A program made the position numbers and the translations under genes. Shown here one piece after another: positions 17,137 to 25,121 of a DNA stretch of 64,000 bases. Source of the DNA: Piscinibacter sp943370595 (GTDB lineage Bacteria; Pseudomonadota; Gammaproteobacteria; Burkholderiales; Burkholderiaceae_C); contig CALRRO020000004.1 of assembly GCA_943370595.1 (NCBI GenBank), positions 124,001 through 188,000 of the forward strand, given 5' to 3'. Every line of letters begins with the position of its first letter. Positions within the stretch are counted from its first letter, which is position 1. The notes under the pieces were generated by a model. It saw only the letters and a program-made list of their open reading frames with translations. It was not told the DNA's origin and ran no database searches.

Positions 17137-17792
17137 GCGCGGGCAAGGTGACGTCGCTGGCCGACCTCGGCGCGCTGCGCAAGGCGATGCGCGAGGCCGA
17201 GCGCGAGGCGGCTGCAGCGGCGGCGCGCGCGCAGGCCGAGCGGGCCCGGCTGCAGCGCGAGCGTGACCTGTTCGCGCTCAGCGTCGGCCCGGTGGTGCCG
17301 CTGCGCCCGCCGGCGCGTGCGCACCTGCCGGCGCCGCGGCCGAGCCCCGAACCGCGACAGCGGCTGCGCGACGAGGCCGCGGTGCTGGCCGAATCGATCT
17401 CCGACGAATTCGACGTCGAGTCGCTGCTCGACACCGACGATGCGCTGTCGTTCCGCCGCCGCGGCGTCGGGCCGGAGGTGGTGCGCAAGCTGCGCCGTGG
17501 CGTCTGGGCGATCCAGGCCCAGCTCGACCTGCACGGCCTGCGCCGCGACGAGGCGCGCGAGCAGCTCGCCGCTTTCCTGCGCGAGGCGGTGCGCGCCGGG
17601 CTGCGCTGCGTTCGCGTGGTGCACGGCAAGGGCAACGGCTCGCCCGGCCGCGAGCCGGTGCTCAAGGGCAAGGTGCGCAGCTGGCTGGTGCAGAAGAACG
17701 AGGTGATCGCCTTCACCCAGGCGCGTGCGCAGGACGGCGGGCACGGAGCGCTGATCGTGCTGCTGCGGCCGTCCAAGGCCGCTGCAACCTAA
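17133..17792 (+). CDS. Smr-domain protein
   Basis: Protein of 219 residues with an Ala/Arg-rich coiled-coil N-terminus (about 10-50), a linker and a C-terminal Smr domain from about 125. The Smr core shows AQLDLHGLRRDEARE and VRVVHGKGNGSPG. The DLHG and HGKG motifs are those of SmrA/SmrB-type endonucleases, which cleave mRNA on collided ribosomes. The GTG start overlaps the radC stop. The stop codon overlaps the convergent globin gene by 4 bp. Confidence 0.88.
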   Translation: MSAGKVTSLADLGALRKAMREAEREAAAAAARAQAERARLQRERDLFALSVGPVVPLRPPARAHLPAPRPSPEPRQRLRDEAAVLAESISDEFDVESLLDTDDALSFRRRGVGPEVVRKLRRGVWAIQAQLDLHGLRRDEAREQLAAFLREAVRAGLRCVRVVHGKGNGSPGREPVLKGKVRSWLVQKNEVIAFTQARAQDGGHGALIVLLRPSKAAAT

Positions 17793-18202
17793 CCGCCCTT
17801 GTTGCGCATCCAGTCGGCGGTGCCGAAGAAGGCCTGGGCGAGGCGCTCGGCCAGCGCCGGATCGATCTCGCGCTCGCGCATCGCCTGGCTCATGCAGGCC
17901 AGCCACTGGTCGCGCTCGCGGATGCCGATCGGGAACGGCAGGTGCCGCGCCCGCAACCGCGGGTGACCGAAGCGTTCGACATAGTGCTGCGGGCCGCCCA
18001 GCCAGCCGCACAGGAACCAGAACAGCTTGTCGCGTGCGCTGTCCAGCGTGGCGCCGTGCACCGCGCGCAAGGCGGCGTAGTCCGGCTCCAGGTCCATCAG
18101 GTCGTAGAAGCGGTCGACCAGGCCGCGCACCGCCGGCTCGCCGCCGATCAGGTCGAAGGCCGTGGCCTCGGTGGACTCGGTGGACTCGGCGGGCTCGCTC
18201 AT
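17789..18202 (-). CDS. Group II truncated haemoglobin
   Basis: Truncated globin (trHbO-like) of 137 residues, binding haem and O2 or NO in the cytoplasm. The 2-over-2 fold is seen from YDLMDLEPDYAALRAVH through the glycine motif LCGWLGGPQHYVERFGHP. The proximal His lies in RARHLPFPI, and the Trp at G8 in DQWLACM is typical of group II. A short acidic N-terminal extension precedes the fold. Its ATG overlaps the stop of the MinD-like gene (ATGA), which overlaps the GGDEF gene in the same way, so the three are translationally coupled. Confidence 0.9.
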   Translation of the reverse strand: MSEPAESTESTEATAFDLIGGEPAVRGLVDRFYDLMDLEPDYAALRAVHGATLDSARDKLFWFLCGWLGGPQHYVERFGHPRLRARHLPFPIGIRERDQWLACMSQAMREREIDPALAERLAQAFFGTADWMRNKGG

Positions 18203-18990
18203 TCGTGCAACTTCTCGGCCGCCGACGAGATGCCCCGTGCCGCCGGGCAACCCGGCTGCAGCTCGAGCAGCAGGCGGCGCTTCTGCACCGCTTCGCGCAC
18301 CGCGGAGTCGATCGGGATCTCGCCCACCAGGTCGAGCTTGAAGGGCAGCGTCGGATCCTGCATTTGCGGCGTCACGTAGCGGTCGATCACCTGCTGCAGC
18401 TGGCCGCGGATCACGCGGCCCTCGCCGACGCGACCGACCTGGTTGACCAGCAGGCGCACCGCGGCCCGGTTCTGCTGCGTGGCCAGCACCTTGATGGTGG
18501 CGTAGGCATCGGTCAGCGAGGTCGGTTCGGGCGTGGCCACGACCAGCACCTCGTCGGCCAGCGAGACCGCGTACAGCACCACGTCGGAGATGCCTGCACC
18601 GGTGTCGAGGATGATGCGGTCGAAGCGCGGCGCCACGGTCTGGATCACGTCGAGCAGCTTCTCGCTGACCTCGGGCGTCAGCCGCGAGTACTCGACCAGC
18701 CCCGAGCCGGCCAGCAGCACCGAGAAGCCGCCCGGCGCCGGCAGCACCGCCTGGTCGAGCGTCGCCTTGCCGGTGAAGACGTCGTGCAGCGTGATCTTGG
18801 GGAACAGGTTCAGCACCACGTCGAGGTTGGCCAGCCCGAGATCGGCATCGAGCACCAGCACGCGCTCGCCGCGCTGCGTCAACGCCGCCGCCAGGTTGGC
18901 TGCAGCGAAGGTCTTGCCCACGCCGCCCTTGCCGCTGGTGACGGCAAGGATGCGGGCGCGCGGCGGCGTCGTTCGCTCCGGGGTGCTCAT
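18199..18990 (-). CDS. MinD/FlhG-family ATPase
   Basis: SIMIBI-class P-loop ATPase of 263 residues with the deviant Walker A SGKGGVGKTFAAANLA near residue 19, LVLDADLGLANLDVVLN as switch region, and a Walker B-like IILDTGAGI. The closest recognised relatives are FlhG/FleN and MinD-like proteins that set flagellar number or placement; I see no clear C-terminal amphipathic membrane helix. It is sandwiched by 4-bp overlaps between a diguanylate cyclase and a globin gene, and the chemotaxis genes are divergent. A motility or c-di-GMP-linked role is inferred. Confidence 0.8.
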   Translation of the reverse strand: MSTPERTTPPRARILAVTSGKGGVGKTFAAANLAAALTQRGERVLVLDADLGLANLDVVLNLFPKITLHDVFTGKATLDQAVLPAPGGFSVLLAGSGLVEYSRLTPEVSEKLLDVIQTVAPRFDRIILDTGAGISDVVLYAVSLADEVLVVATPEPTSLTDAYATIKVLATQQNRAAVRLLVNQVGRVGEGRVIRGQLQQVIDRYVTPQMQDPTLPFKLDLVGEIPIDSAVREAVQKRRLLLELQPGCPAARGISSAAEKLHE

Positions 18991-19715
18991 TCGAGATCCT
19001 GAAATTGGGAGTGACCGAAGAGCAAGCCCTTCTCCTCGGCGCTGACATGCGACACCGGCGGCATCTCGAGGCAGGCGCGGTTGCGGCCCTCGCTCTTGGC
19101 GCGGTAGAGCTGCTGGTCGGCGCGCTCGACCCACAGCGGCGCCGACGAGCGCACCCACTGCGGCGCATAGGCCCCGCCGATGCTCACCGTGACGCTGACG
19201 TCCACGCCCGGCGCGACACTCACCGGCCGCGACTGCACCTTGTTGCGCACCCGTTCGGCCACCGTCTGGCCGAAGGCGGGCGGGCAGTTGGGCAGGATCA
19301 TGGCGAACTCCTCGCCGCCGAACCGGGCCACCGTGTCCATCGGCCGGATGCAGTCGTGCAGCGCACGGCCGACGGCGCGCAGCACCTCGTCACCGGCCGG
19401 GTGGCCGTGGGTGTCGTTGACCTTCTTGAAGTGGTCGATGTCGATCATCAGCACCAGCGCGGGCTCGCCGGCGCGGGCGACCCGGTCGATCTCGCGCGCC
19501 ATCGCCAGCTCGAACTGGCGGCGGTTGGCCAGCCCGGTCAGTGCGTCGCGGCTGGACAGGTCGCACAGCCCGTCGAGCACGGCCTGCAGCCAGCCGGCCG
19601 GATCGCTGTGGCGGGTGTCGGGAAGCACCACGCCGGACTGCTGCAGCAGTTGCAAGGCCACGTCCAGGCGCAGCGAGGCACCTTGGGGGCGGGCGGGCGG
19701 GGTGGGAGCGTCCAA
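18987..19715 (-). CDS. GGDEF diguanylate cyclase
   Basis: Cytoplasmic protein of 242 residues with a short N-terminal helix region (about 60 residues) and a full GGDEF domain. The active-site loop is RFGGEEFAMIL, metal-binding Asp are in MIDIDHFKKVND, and DALTGLANRRQFE marks the domain start. An inhibitory RxxD is not obvious upstream of GGEEF. It should make c-di-GMP. There is no membrane or sensor domain, so input may come from partners: it is coupled by overlap to a MinD-like ATPase and a globin. Confidence 0.9.
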   Translation of the reverse strand: MDAPTPPARPQGASLRLDVALQLLQQSGVVLPDTRHSDPAGWLQAVLDGLCDLSSRDALTGLANRRQFELAMAREIDRVARAGEPALVLMIDIDHFKKVNDTHGHPAGDEVLRAVGRALHDCIRPMDTVARFGGEEFAMILPNCPPAFGQTVAERVRNKVQSRPVSVAPGVDVSVTVSIGGAYAPQWVRSSAPLWVERADQQLYRAKSEGRNRACLEMPPVSHVSAEEKGLLFGHSQFQDLE

Positions 19716-19818
19716 GTCTTGACGGGCGGGGTTCGGGCCAGTCTAGCAGCCGGACTCCGGGCGAAAGCCGCGAAATGACCGCGGTTGACGTGTCTCATCG
19801 TGTCTGACGCTTTCGGGC

Positions 19819-19845
19819 TCAAGGCGTCCGCCGGCGCGTCGATAA
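19819..19845 (+). promoter_or_regulatory. Possible sigma-28 (FliA) promoter for cheR
   Basis: TCAAGGCG, 11 bp, then GTCGATAA fits the flagellar sigma-28 pattern TAAAGTTT-N11-GCCGATAA with exact spacing; the -10 element matches 7 of 8. It lies 60 bp before the cheR start in the divergent region with the GGDEF gene. It would place cheR-cheD-cheB in the late flagellar regulon. Confidence 0.5.
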
Positions 19846-19905
19846 CCCGGAAGACCACGCCGCCCGTGTCCTTCGGCCCGGGTGTGCCGTACCACGGGAG
19901 ACCTG

Positions 19906-20781
19906 ATGACCGCCCTCGCCGCCGCCTCGCCAAGGACAGCCCCGATCGGCGCCCCTGCGGCAGCTCCGGACCAGGAGTTCAGCTTCGGCCAGGGCGACTT
20001 CGAGCGCGTCCGCACGCTGATCTACCAGCGTGCCGGCATCAGCCTGCACGCCGGCAAACAGGCGATGGTCTACAGCCGCCTGTCGCGGCGCCTGCGCGAG
20101 ACGGGCCACCGCAGCTTCGGCAGCTACCTGCAGTGGCTGGAGACGCACTCCGGCGCCGCCGGCGAGGCCGAGTGGCAGGAGTTCATCAACTGCCTGACCA
20201 CCAACCTGACTGCGTTCTTCCGTGAAGAACATCACTTCCACGCCCTTGCCGACGACCTGAAGGCACGCGGCACGAGCAGCCCGCGCATCTGGTGCAACGC
20301 CGCGTCGACCGGCGAGGAGCCGTACTCGATCGCAATGACGGTGGCCGAGACGCTGGGCGCGAGCAGCGGCGCGAAGATCGTCGCCAGCGACATCGACACC
20401 AAGGTGCTGTCCACGGCGGCGCGCGGCGTCTACCCGGCGGATTCACGCGGCCTGTCGCCCGAACGCCTGCGCCGCCACTGCCTGCGCGGCACCGGCGCGA
20501 ACGCGGGCTTCATGCGCGTCCGGCCCGAGCTGGCCAAGCTGATCGAGTTCCGCACGCACAACCTGATGGCGGCGCAGTGGTCGCTGGGCGAGCCCTTCGA
20601 CTTCGTGTTCTGCCGCAACGTGATGATCTACTTCGATGCGCCCACCCAGCGCCGGGTGCTCGAACGCATCCATGCGGTGATGAAGCCCAAGGGCCTGCTC
20701 TACGTCGGCCACTCCGAGAATTTCTCCGACTCGCGCGAGCTGTTCCGCCTGCGCGGCAAGACCATCTACGAGCGCGTCTGA
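19906..20781 (+). CDS. cheR: Chemotaxis protein methyltransferase CheR
   Basis: Methylates glutamates on chemoreceptors using SAM; 291 residues. The N-terminal helical domain (about 25-95) is followed by the SAM-dependent methyltransferase domain with WCNAASTGEEPYSIAM (motif I), DIDTKVL, and FCRNVMIYFD. SENF and LRGKTIYERV close the protein. The ATG at 19906 has a GGGAG ribosome site 6 bp upstream and is preferred over a GTG eight codons earlier. cheD and cheB follow in the same direction. Confidence 0.95.
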   Translation: MTALAAASPRTAPIGAPAAAPDQEFSFGQGDFERVRTLIYQRAGISLHAGKQAMVYSRLSRRLRETGHRSFGSYLQWLETHSGAAGEAEWQEFINCLTTNLTAFFREEHHFHALADDLKARGTSSPRIWCNAASTGEEPYSIAMTVAETLGASSGAKIVASDIDTKVLSTAARGVYPADSRGLSPERLRRHCLRGTGANAGFMRVRPELAKLIEFRTHNLMAAQWSLGEPFDFVFCRNVMIYFDAPTQRRVLERIHAVMKPKGLLYVGHSENFSDSRELFRLRGKTIYERV

Positions 20782-20828
20782 GCTTCAGGCTTCAGCCCCG
20801 CCCCCGTCACGCCGATATCGCACGCACC

Positions 20829-21482
20829 ATGGCCCTTGCCTCCAGCATCACCACACCGCCCGCATCGCGCCTGGCCAAGCTCAAGGCCGAGCCGCGCAAA
20901 CCCGGCGAGGCCTCGTTCTTCTTCTACGACGCGCATTTCAAGAACGATGCAGTCAAGATCCTGCCCGGCGAGTACTTCGTGCACGACGAGGACATCCTGG
21001 TGATGACCACGCTGGGCTCGTGCATCGCCGCCTGCCTGTGGGACCGCAACGCGCATGTCGGCGGCATGAACCACTTCATGCTGCCCGACGCAGGCAACGG
21101 CGCGCTGGACAGCGGCCGCTACGGTTCCTACGCGATGGAACTGCTGATCAACGAATTGATGAAGCGGGGCGCGACGCGTTCCACGCTGGAGGCCAAGGTG
21201 TTCGGCGGCGGCCAGGTGATCAGCGGCATGAGCACGATGAACGTGGGCGAGCGCAACACCAGCTTCGTGATGGACTACCTGCGCACCGAGCGCATCCCGG
21301 TGGTCTCGAAGGACGTGATGGAGATCTACCCGCGCAAGGTCTGCTTCCTGCCGCACAGCGGCAAAGCGATGGTCAAGCGCCTGTCGCCGGCCAACCCCGA
21401 GGCGCTGGTGGCGCAGGACCGCGCCGCCGCGCAGAAGTCGGTGCCGCCGTCCAGCGGTGCCGGCTCGGTGGACCTGTTCTGA
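20829..21482 (+). CDS. cheD: Chemoreceptor glutamine deamidase CheD
   Basis: Cytoplasmic deamidase of 217 residues that converts receptor glutamines to glutamates. The catalytic Cys is in TTLGSCIAACLWD, the His in GGMNHFMLPD, and the conserved EAKVFGGGQ and RTERIPVVSKD follow. It has a short extra N-terminal segment (about 30 residues) and a Ser/Ala-rich tail ending SVDLF. It is 47 bp after cheR and 27 bp before cheB. Confidence 0.94.
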   Translation: MALASSITTPPASRLAKLKAEPRKPGEASFFFYDAHFKNDAVKILPGEYFVHDEDILVMTTLGSCIAACLWDRNAHVGGMNHFMLPDAGNGALDSGRYGSYAMELLINELMKRGATRSTLEAKVFGGGQVISGMSTMNVGERNTSFVMDYLRTERIPVVSKDVMEIYPRKVCFLPHSGKAMVKRLSPANPEALVAQDRAAAQKSVPPSSGAGSVDLF

Positions 21483-21509
21483 CGACCACGACAAGGAGGA
21501 GATCGAATC

Positions 21510-22604
21510 ATGGCCAAGACGCGCGTGGTGGTGGTCGACGACTCGGCACTGGTGCGCAGCCTGCTGTCGGAGATCATCAACCGGCAGCCGGACATGGAGT
21601 GCGTCGGCGCCGCCGCCGACCCCTTCATCGCCCGCGAAATGATCCGCAACACCAACCCCGACGTGGTGACGCTGGACGTCGAGATGCCGCGCATGGACGG
21701 CATCGACTTCCTCGGCAAGCTGATGCGCCTGCGCCCGACGCCGGTGGTGATGGTGTCGACGCTGACCGAGCGTGGCGCCGACGTGACGCTGCGCGCGCTG
21801 GAACTCGGCGCGGTGGACTTCGTCGCCAAGCCGAAGATCGGTGTGGCCGACGGCCTCAAGCAACTCGCCGAGGAGATCACCGACAAGGTGCGCATCGCCT
21901 CGAAGGCACATCTGCGCCGCCTGGCGACGCCGGTGGCCGGCCCGGCCAGCAACGGCGAAGCGACGCCGAATAAGCCCGCACCGGTGGCCAGCATCGGGCG
22001 GCTGTCGACCGAGAAGATCGTCTTCATCGGCGCCTCCACCGGCGGCACCGAGGCGACCAAGGAAGTGCTGATGCAGTTGCCGCCCGACGCACCGGCGGTG
22101 ATGATCACGCAGCACATGCCGCCGGGCTTCACGAAGAGCTACGCGGCGCGGCTGGACGGCCTGTGCCGCATCCGCGTCGCCGAGGCACGCGACGGCGAGC
22201 GCGTGCTGCCCGGCCATGCCTACATCGCACCGGGTGGCCACCACCTCAGCGTCGAACGCAGCGGCGCCAACTACGTCGCCCGCGTGCAGGTCGGCGAGCC
22301 GGTCAACCGCCACATGCCCTCGGTCGAAGTGCTGTTCAAGTCCGCGGCGCGCGTGGTCGGCCCGAACGCCCTGGGCATCATGCTCACCGGCATGGGCGCC
22401 GACGGTGCCCGAGCCATGCGCGAGATGCGCGATGCCGGCAGCTACAACTTCGTGCAGGACGAGGCGAGCTGCGTCGTCTTCGGCATGCCGCGCGAGGCCA
22501 TCGGCCACGGCGCCGCGAACGAAGTGCTGCCGCTGACGCAGATCGCCGGCAAGCTGATCGAGCGGCTGCGCAGCACCTCGGGCATGTCGATCAACCGGGT
22601 CTGA
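21510..22604 (+). CDS. cheB: Chemotaxis methylesterase/deamidase CheB
   Basis: Response regulator-controlled methylesterase of 364 residues. The receiver domain has VVVDDSALVR, phospho-acceptor Asp in VVTLDVEMPRMDG and the FVAKPK Lys. A Pro/Ala-rich linker (about 135-165) leads to the esterase domain, with catalytic Ser in GASTGGTEA, His in ITQHMPPGF and Asp in GMGADGARA. The AAGG ribosome site precedes the ATG. It ends the cheR-cheD-cheB cluster; receptors, cheA and cheW are not in the window. Confidence 0.95.
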   Translation: MAKTRVVVVDDSALVRSLLSEIINRQPDMECVGAAADPFIAREMIRNTNPDVVTLDVEMPRMDGIDFLGKLMRLRPTPVVMVSTLTERGADVTLRALELGAVDFVAKPKIGVADGLKQLAEEITDKVRIASKAHLRRLATPVAGPASNGEATPNKPAPVASIGRLSTEKIVFIGASTGGTEATKEVLMQLPPDAPAVMITQHMPPGFTKSYAARLDGLCRIRVAEARDGERVLPGHAYIAPGGHHLSVERSGANYVARVQVGEPVNRHMPSVEVLFKSAARVVGPNALGIMLTGMGADGARAMREMRDAGSYNFVQDEASCVVFGMPREAIGHGAANEVLPLTQIAGKLIERLRSTSGMSINRV

Positions 22605-22623
22605 CTCCGCTGTCGCGCGGGCC

Positions 22624-22908
22624 TCAGTAGAAGCGACCGAGGCCGCCGCGCGCATCCAGCCGGTCGGGCGACGGGCCGCGCTCGTACTGCTCGCGCCGCG
22701 CCCGCGCCTCCTCCTGCATCCACAGCGGCATGCCCATGTCGCGCAGCGTCGCCTCGTCGAGGTCGAGCGCATTCTCGAGCGCGCGGCGCTCGCGCCAGCG
22801 TTGCCAGACGCCACGCAGCCAGGCGCGCGCGTCGGTGGCCGCGTCCCGCACACGGGTGCGCCAGCCGCGGTGCAGGGGAATGGTCACGGGCATCGTGCAG
22901 TGATTCAT
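22624..22908 (-). CDS. Small DUF1127-like protein
   Basis: Basic, Arg/Trp-rich protein of 94 residues. The C-terminal half, with LDLDEATLRDMGMPLWM, resembles the DUF1127 (YjiS-like) signature of a short acidic stretch and LRDxG. The start at 22908 has GGAGAA 8 bp upstream. It is divergent from a LysR gene, with a long inverted repeat in the shared region, an arrangement often seen for DUF1127 genes. Some DUF1127 proteins act in RNA turnover or phosphate/stress responses; nothing here decides the role. Confidence 0.7.
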   Translation of the reverse strand: MNHCTMPVTIPLHRGWRTRVRDAATDARAWLRGVWQRWRERRALENALDLDEATLRDMGMPLWMQEEARARREQYERGPSPDRLDARGGLGRFY

Positions 22909-22928
22909 GGCGTGTTCTCCGGTGGTGT

Positions 22929-23005
22929 GCTGGTAAGAATAGGTCGCCAACTACGCCAGAGGAATCGAATAGTTCCGGCCAGTTTGGTCAGCTATGCTTA
23001 CCAGC
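22929..23005. promoter_or_regulatory. Inverted repeat at the LysR/DUF1127 divergent promoter
   Basis: GCTGGTAAG (22929-22937) and CTTACCAGC (22997-23005) form a perfect 9-bp inverted repeat about 60 bp apart, with flanks extending the match to 13 of 15. The right arm ends immediately before the preferred LysR ATG. Distant matching arms of this kind could bind two regulator dimers and loop DNA. Confidence 0.5.
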
Positions 23006-23968
23006 ATGGCCCGCCTGCCGTTGCACACCCTGCCCACCTTCCGCACCGTCGCGAAGCTCGCCAACCTGCGCGCCGCGGCCGAGGCGCTGCACCTCACGCA
23101 CAGCGCAGTGAGCCAGCAGATCCGTCTGCTCGAGGAGCAGATCGGCTTCCAGCTGTTCGATCGCATCGGCCGCCGCGTGGCGCTCAATGCCGCGGGTGCG
23201 GCGCTGCTGCGCACCGTCGAGCCGGCCCTGGCGCAAATCGACGAGGGCGTGCATGCCGCGCGGGCCGCCAGCGCCGGCACCGGCGACGAAACCCTGCGCG
23301 TGAGCACCCTGCCCTCCTTCGCTCAGCGCTGGCTGCTGCCGCGCATGGCGGCCTGGCGCGAGCGCCATCCGCAGATCGCGCTGGACCTGCACACTTCGCA
23401 GCAGCTGGTCGACCTGCAGCGCGAGGGCTTCCACGCAGCGCTGCGCACCGGCGCCGGGCCGTGGCGCGGCCTGGAAGCCGAGAAGTTGTTCGACTCGAAC
23501 TGGATCGTCGTGGCGGCGCCGGCCCGCGCACGCATGCTGCACGCTGCCGCGCCGGCTCAGCTGGCTGGCGAGCCGCTGCTCGGCGACGGCACGATGTGGC
23601 AGCGCTGGTTCGAACAGGCCGGTCACCGCACGCGGGTCAGGCCGGTGGCCGAGTTCAACGACGGCGGGCTGATGCTGCAGGCCGCCGAGCAGGACCTCGG
23701 CCTGGCCTTGATCCGGGAAGTGCTGGCGGCCGACGCGCTGGCGGACGGACGGCTGGTGCGCCTGTCACCGATCGCGCTGGACGACCCGGACACCCACCCG
23801 TACTGGCTGGTCTACCCGCCGGCGCTGGCGGACTGGCCACCGCTGCTCGCGTTCCGCGGCTGGCTGCGCGAGCAGCTCACGGCGCCGGAAGGAACAGCGC
23901 CTGCAGGTCGGACAGGAAGTCGAAGCCGCGCGGCGTCGGGCGCAGCCAGGAAGCGTCGGGCTCGATGA
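23006..23968 (+). CDS. LysR-family regulator, GcvA-like
   Basis: Transcription regulator of about 320 residues. The N-terminal helix-turn-helix spans AAEALHLTHSAVSQQIRLLEE, and a substrate-binding effector domain starts near residue 90 (LRVSTLPSFAQRWLLPRM, typical of the GcvA group). The ATG at 23006 matches the GcvA-family N-terminus MxRLPxLxxLxTF; one at 22994 would put the inverted repeat inside the gene. The last ~28 residues are Arg/Ala/Gly-rich and lie antisense over the hemW 3' end. It probably controls the divergent DUF1127-like gene and itself. Confidence 0.85.
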   Translation: MARLPLHTLPTFRTVAKLANLRAAAEALHLTHSAVSQQIRLLEEQIGFQLFDRIGRRVALNAAGAALLRTVEPALAQIDEGVHAARAASAGTGDETLRVSTLPSFAQRWLLPRMAAWRERHPQIALDLHTSQQLVDLQREGFHAALRTGAGPWRGLEAEKLFDSNWIVVAAPARARMLHAAAPAQLAGEPLLGDGTMWQRWFEQAGHRTRVRPVAEFNDGGLMLQAAEQDLGLALIREVLAADALADGRLVRLSPIALDDPDTHPYWLVYPPALADWPPLLAFRGWLREQLTAPEGTAPAGRTGSRSRAASGAARKRRAR

Positions 23969-25121
23969 GGCCGCGCTGCCGCGCTTCGGCCAGCGGCGCC
24001 GCGATGGCGGAGAGCGGCAGGCCGGTGCGCTCGGTGAAGCGCACGGCCTCGACCCCCTCGCGCAGGCGCAGCGCATTGAGCATGAACTCGAAAGGCAGCG
24101 CGCGGCGCGCGACTTCCTCGTCATTGGAGATCGCCTGCCCGGCCAGCGATTGCGCCATGTAGGTGGCCGGGTCGCGCCAGCGCACTTGGCGCACGATGCG
24201 GTGCGGGAAGCTCAGCTTGCCGTGTGCGCCGGCACCGATGCCGAGGTAGTCGCCGAACTGCCAGTAGTTGAGGTTGTGCACGCAGCGCTGGCCGGGCTTC
24301 GCGAAAGCCGACACCTCGTAGCGCTCCAGGCCTTGTGCCGCGGTGCGCTCGGTGATCAGGTCCAGCATGTCGGAGGACACGTCGTCGTCGGGCAGCCCCG
24401 GCGGCGGCGCATTCGCGAACAGCGTGTTCGGCTCGATCGTCAGGTGGTAGATCGACAGGTGCGGCGGCCCGAAGGCCAGCGCGGTGTCGAGTTCGCAGGC
24501 CAGATCGGCGAGGGTCTGCCCCGGCAGCGCATACATCAGGTCGAGGTTGAAGGTGTCGAAGCAGCGCGCCGCCTCCTCGAGCGCGGCCTTGGCCTGCGCG
24601 GCGTCATGAACACGGCCGAGCGCGCGGAGGCGTTCGTCGTCGAAGCTCTGCACGCCGACCGACAGGCGCGTCACGCCCGCGTCGCGGTAGGCGCGGAAGC
24701 GGTCGCGCTCGAAGGTGCCGGGGTTGGCCTCCAGCGTGATCTCGCAGCCCGGCTCCAGCGGCAGCCGGGCACGCAGGTCGGCGATCAGCGTGCCGATCGC
24801 CTTCGGCGAGAACAGACTCGGCGTGCCGCCGCCGATGAATACGCTGACCACGCGCCGGCCCCACACGAAAGGCAGCGCGGCTTCGACGTCAGCGCGCAGC
24901 GCGGCGAGGTAGCGCTGTTCGGGCGGCGCGCCGCCCTCGCGCCACTCGTGACTGTTGAAGTCGCAGTAGGGGCACTTCTTCAGGCACCAGGGCAGGTGCA
25001 CGTACAGCGACAGCGGCGGCAGCGCCTGCAGCGACAGCGTGCCCAGGCGCGTGTAGCGAGCAAGACGGTCCGCGGCCGACTCCCCTTCGGCCGCGGCCGG
25101 CCGGATGGGAATCTCAGCCAA
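23877..25121 (-). CDS. hemW: Radical SAM haem chaperone HemW
   Basis: HemN-like protein of 414 residues. The radical SAM cluster motif is CLKKCPYCDF near residue 46 (CxxxCxxC), lacking the N-terminal extension of true HemN, which indicates HemW, a haem-transfer protein. GGGTPSLF and SVGVQSFDD are typical. The C-terminal HemN_C domain is present, ending GFDFLSDLQALFL. The start appears to be TTG at 25121, overlapping rdgB by 8 bp; no good ATG exists upstream of the conserved core. The 3' end overlaps the convergent LysR gene by 92 bp. Confidence 0.9.
   Translation of the reverse strand: MAEIPIRPAAAEGESAADRLARYTRLGTLSLQALPPLSLYVHLPWCLKKCPYCDFNSHEWREGGAPPEQRYLAALRADVEAALPFVWGRRVVSVFIGGGTPSLFSPKAIGTLIADLRARLPLEPGCEITLEANPGTFERDRFRAYRDAGVTRLSVGVQSFDDERLRALGRVHDAAQAKAALEEAARCFDTFNLDLMYALPGQTLADLACELDTALAFGPPHLSIYHLTIEPNTLFANAPPPGLPDDDVSSDMLDLITERTAAQGLERYEVSAFAKPGQRCVHNLNYWQFGDYLGIGAGAHGKLSFPHRIVRQVRWRDPATYMAQSLAGQAISNDEEVARRALPFEFMLNALRLREGVEAVRFTERTGLPLSAIAAPLAEARQRGLIEPDASWLRPTPRGFDFLSDLQALFLPAP

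Noticed and set aside
20766..22853. Long minus-strand frame opposite cheD and cheB
   Set aside because: Composition is His/Arg/Ala/Gln-rich with no motifs, while CheD and CheB on the plus strand show all catalytic residues.
23877..23968. Real conserved C-terminal domain of the LysR protein in the overlap with hemW
   Set aside because: The last 28 residues are Arg/Ala/Gly-rich and antisense to the conserved hemW end; more likely a drifted stop codon than a functional domain.
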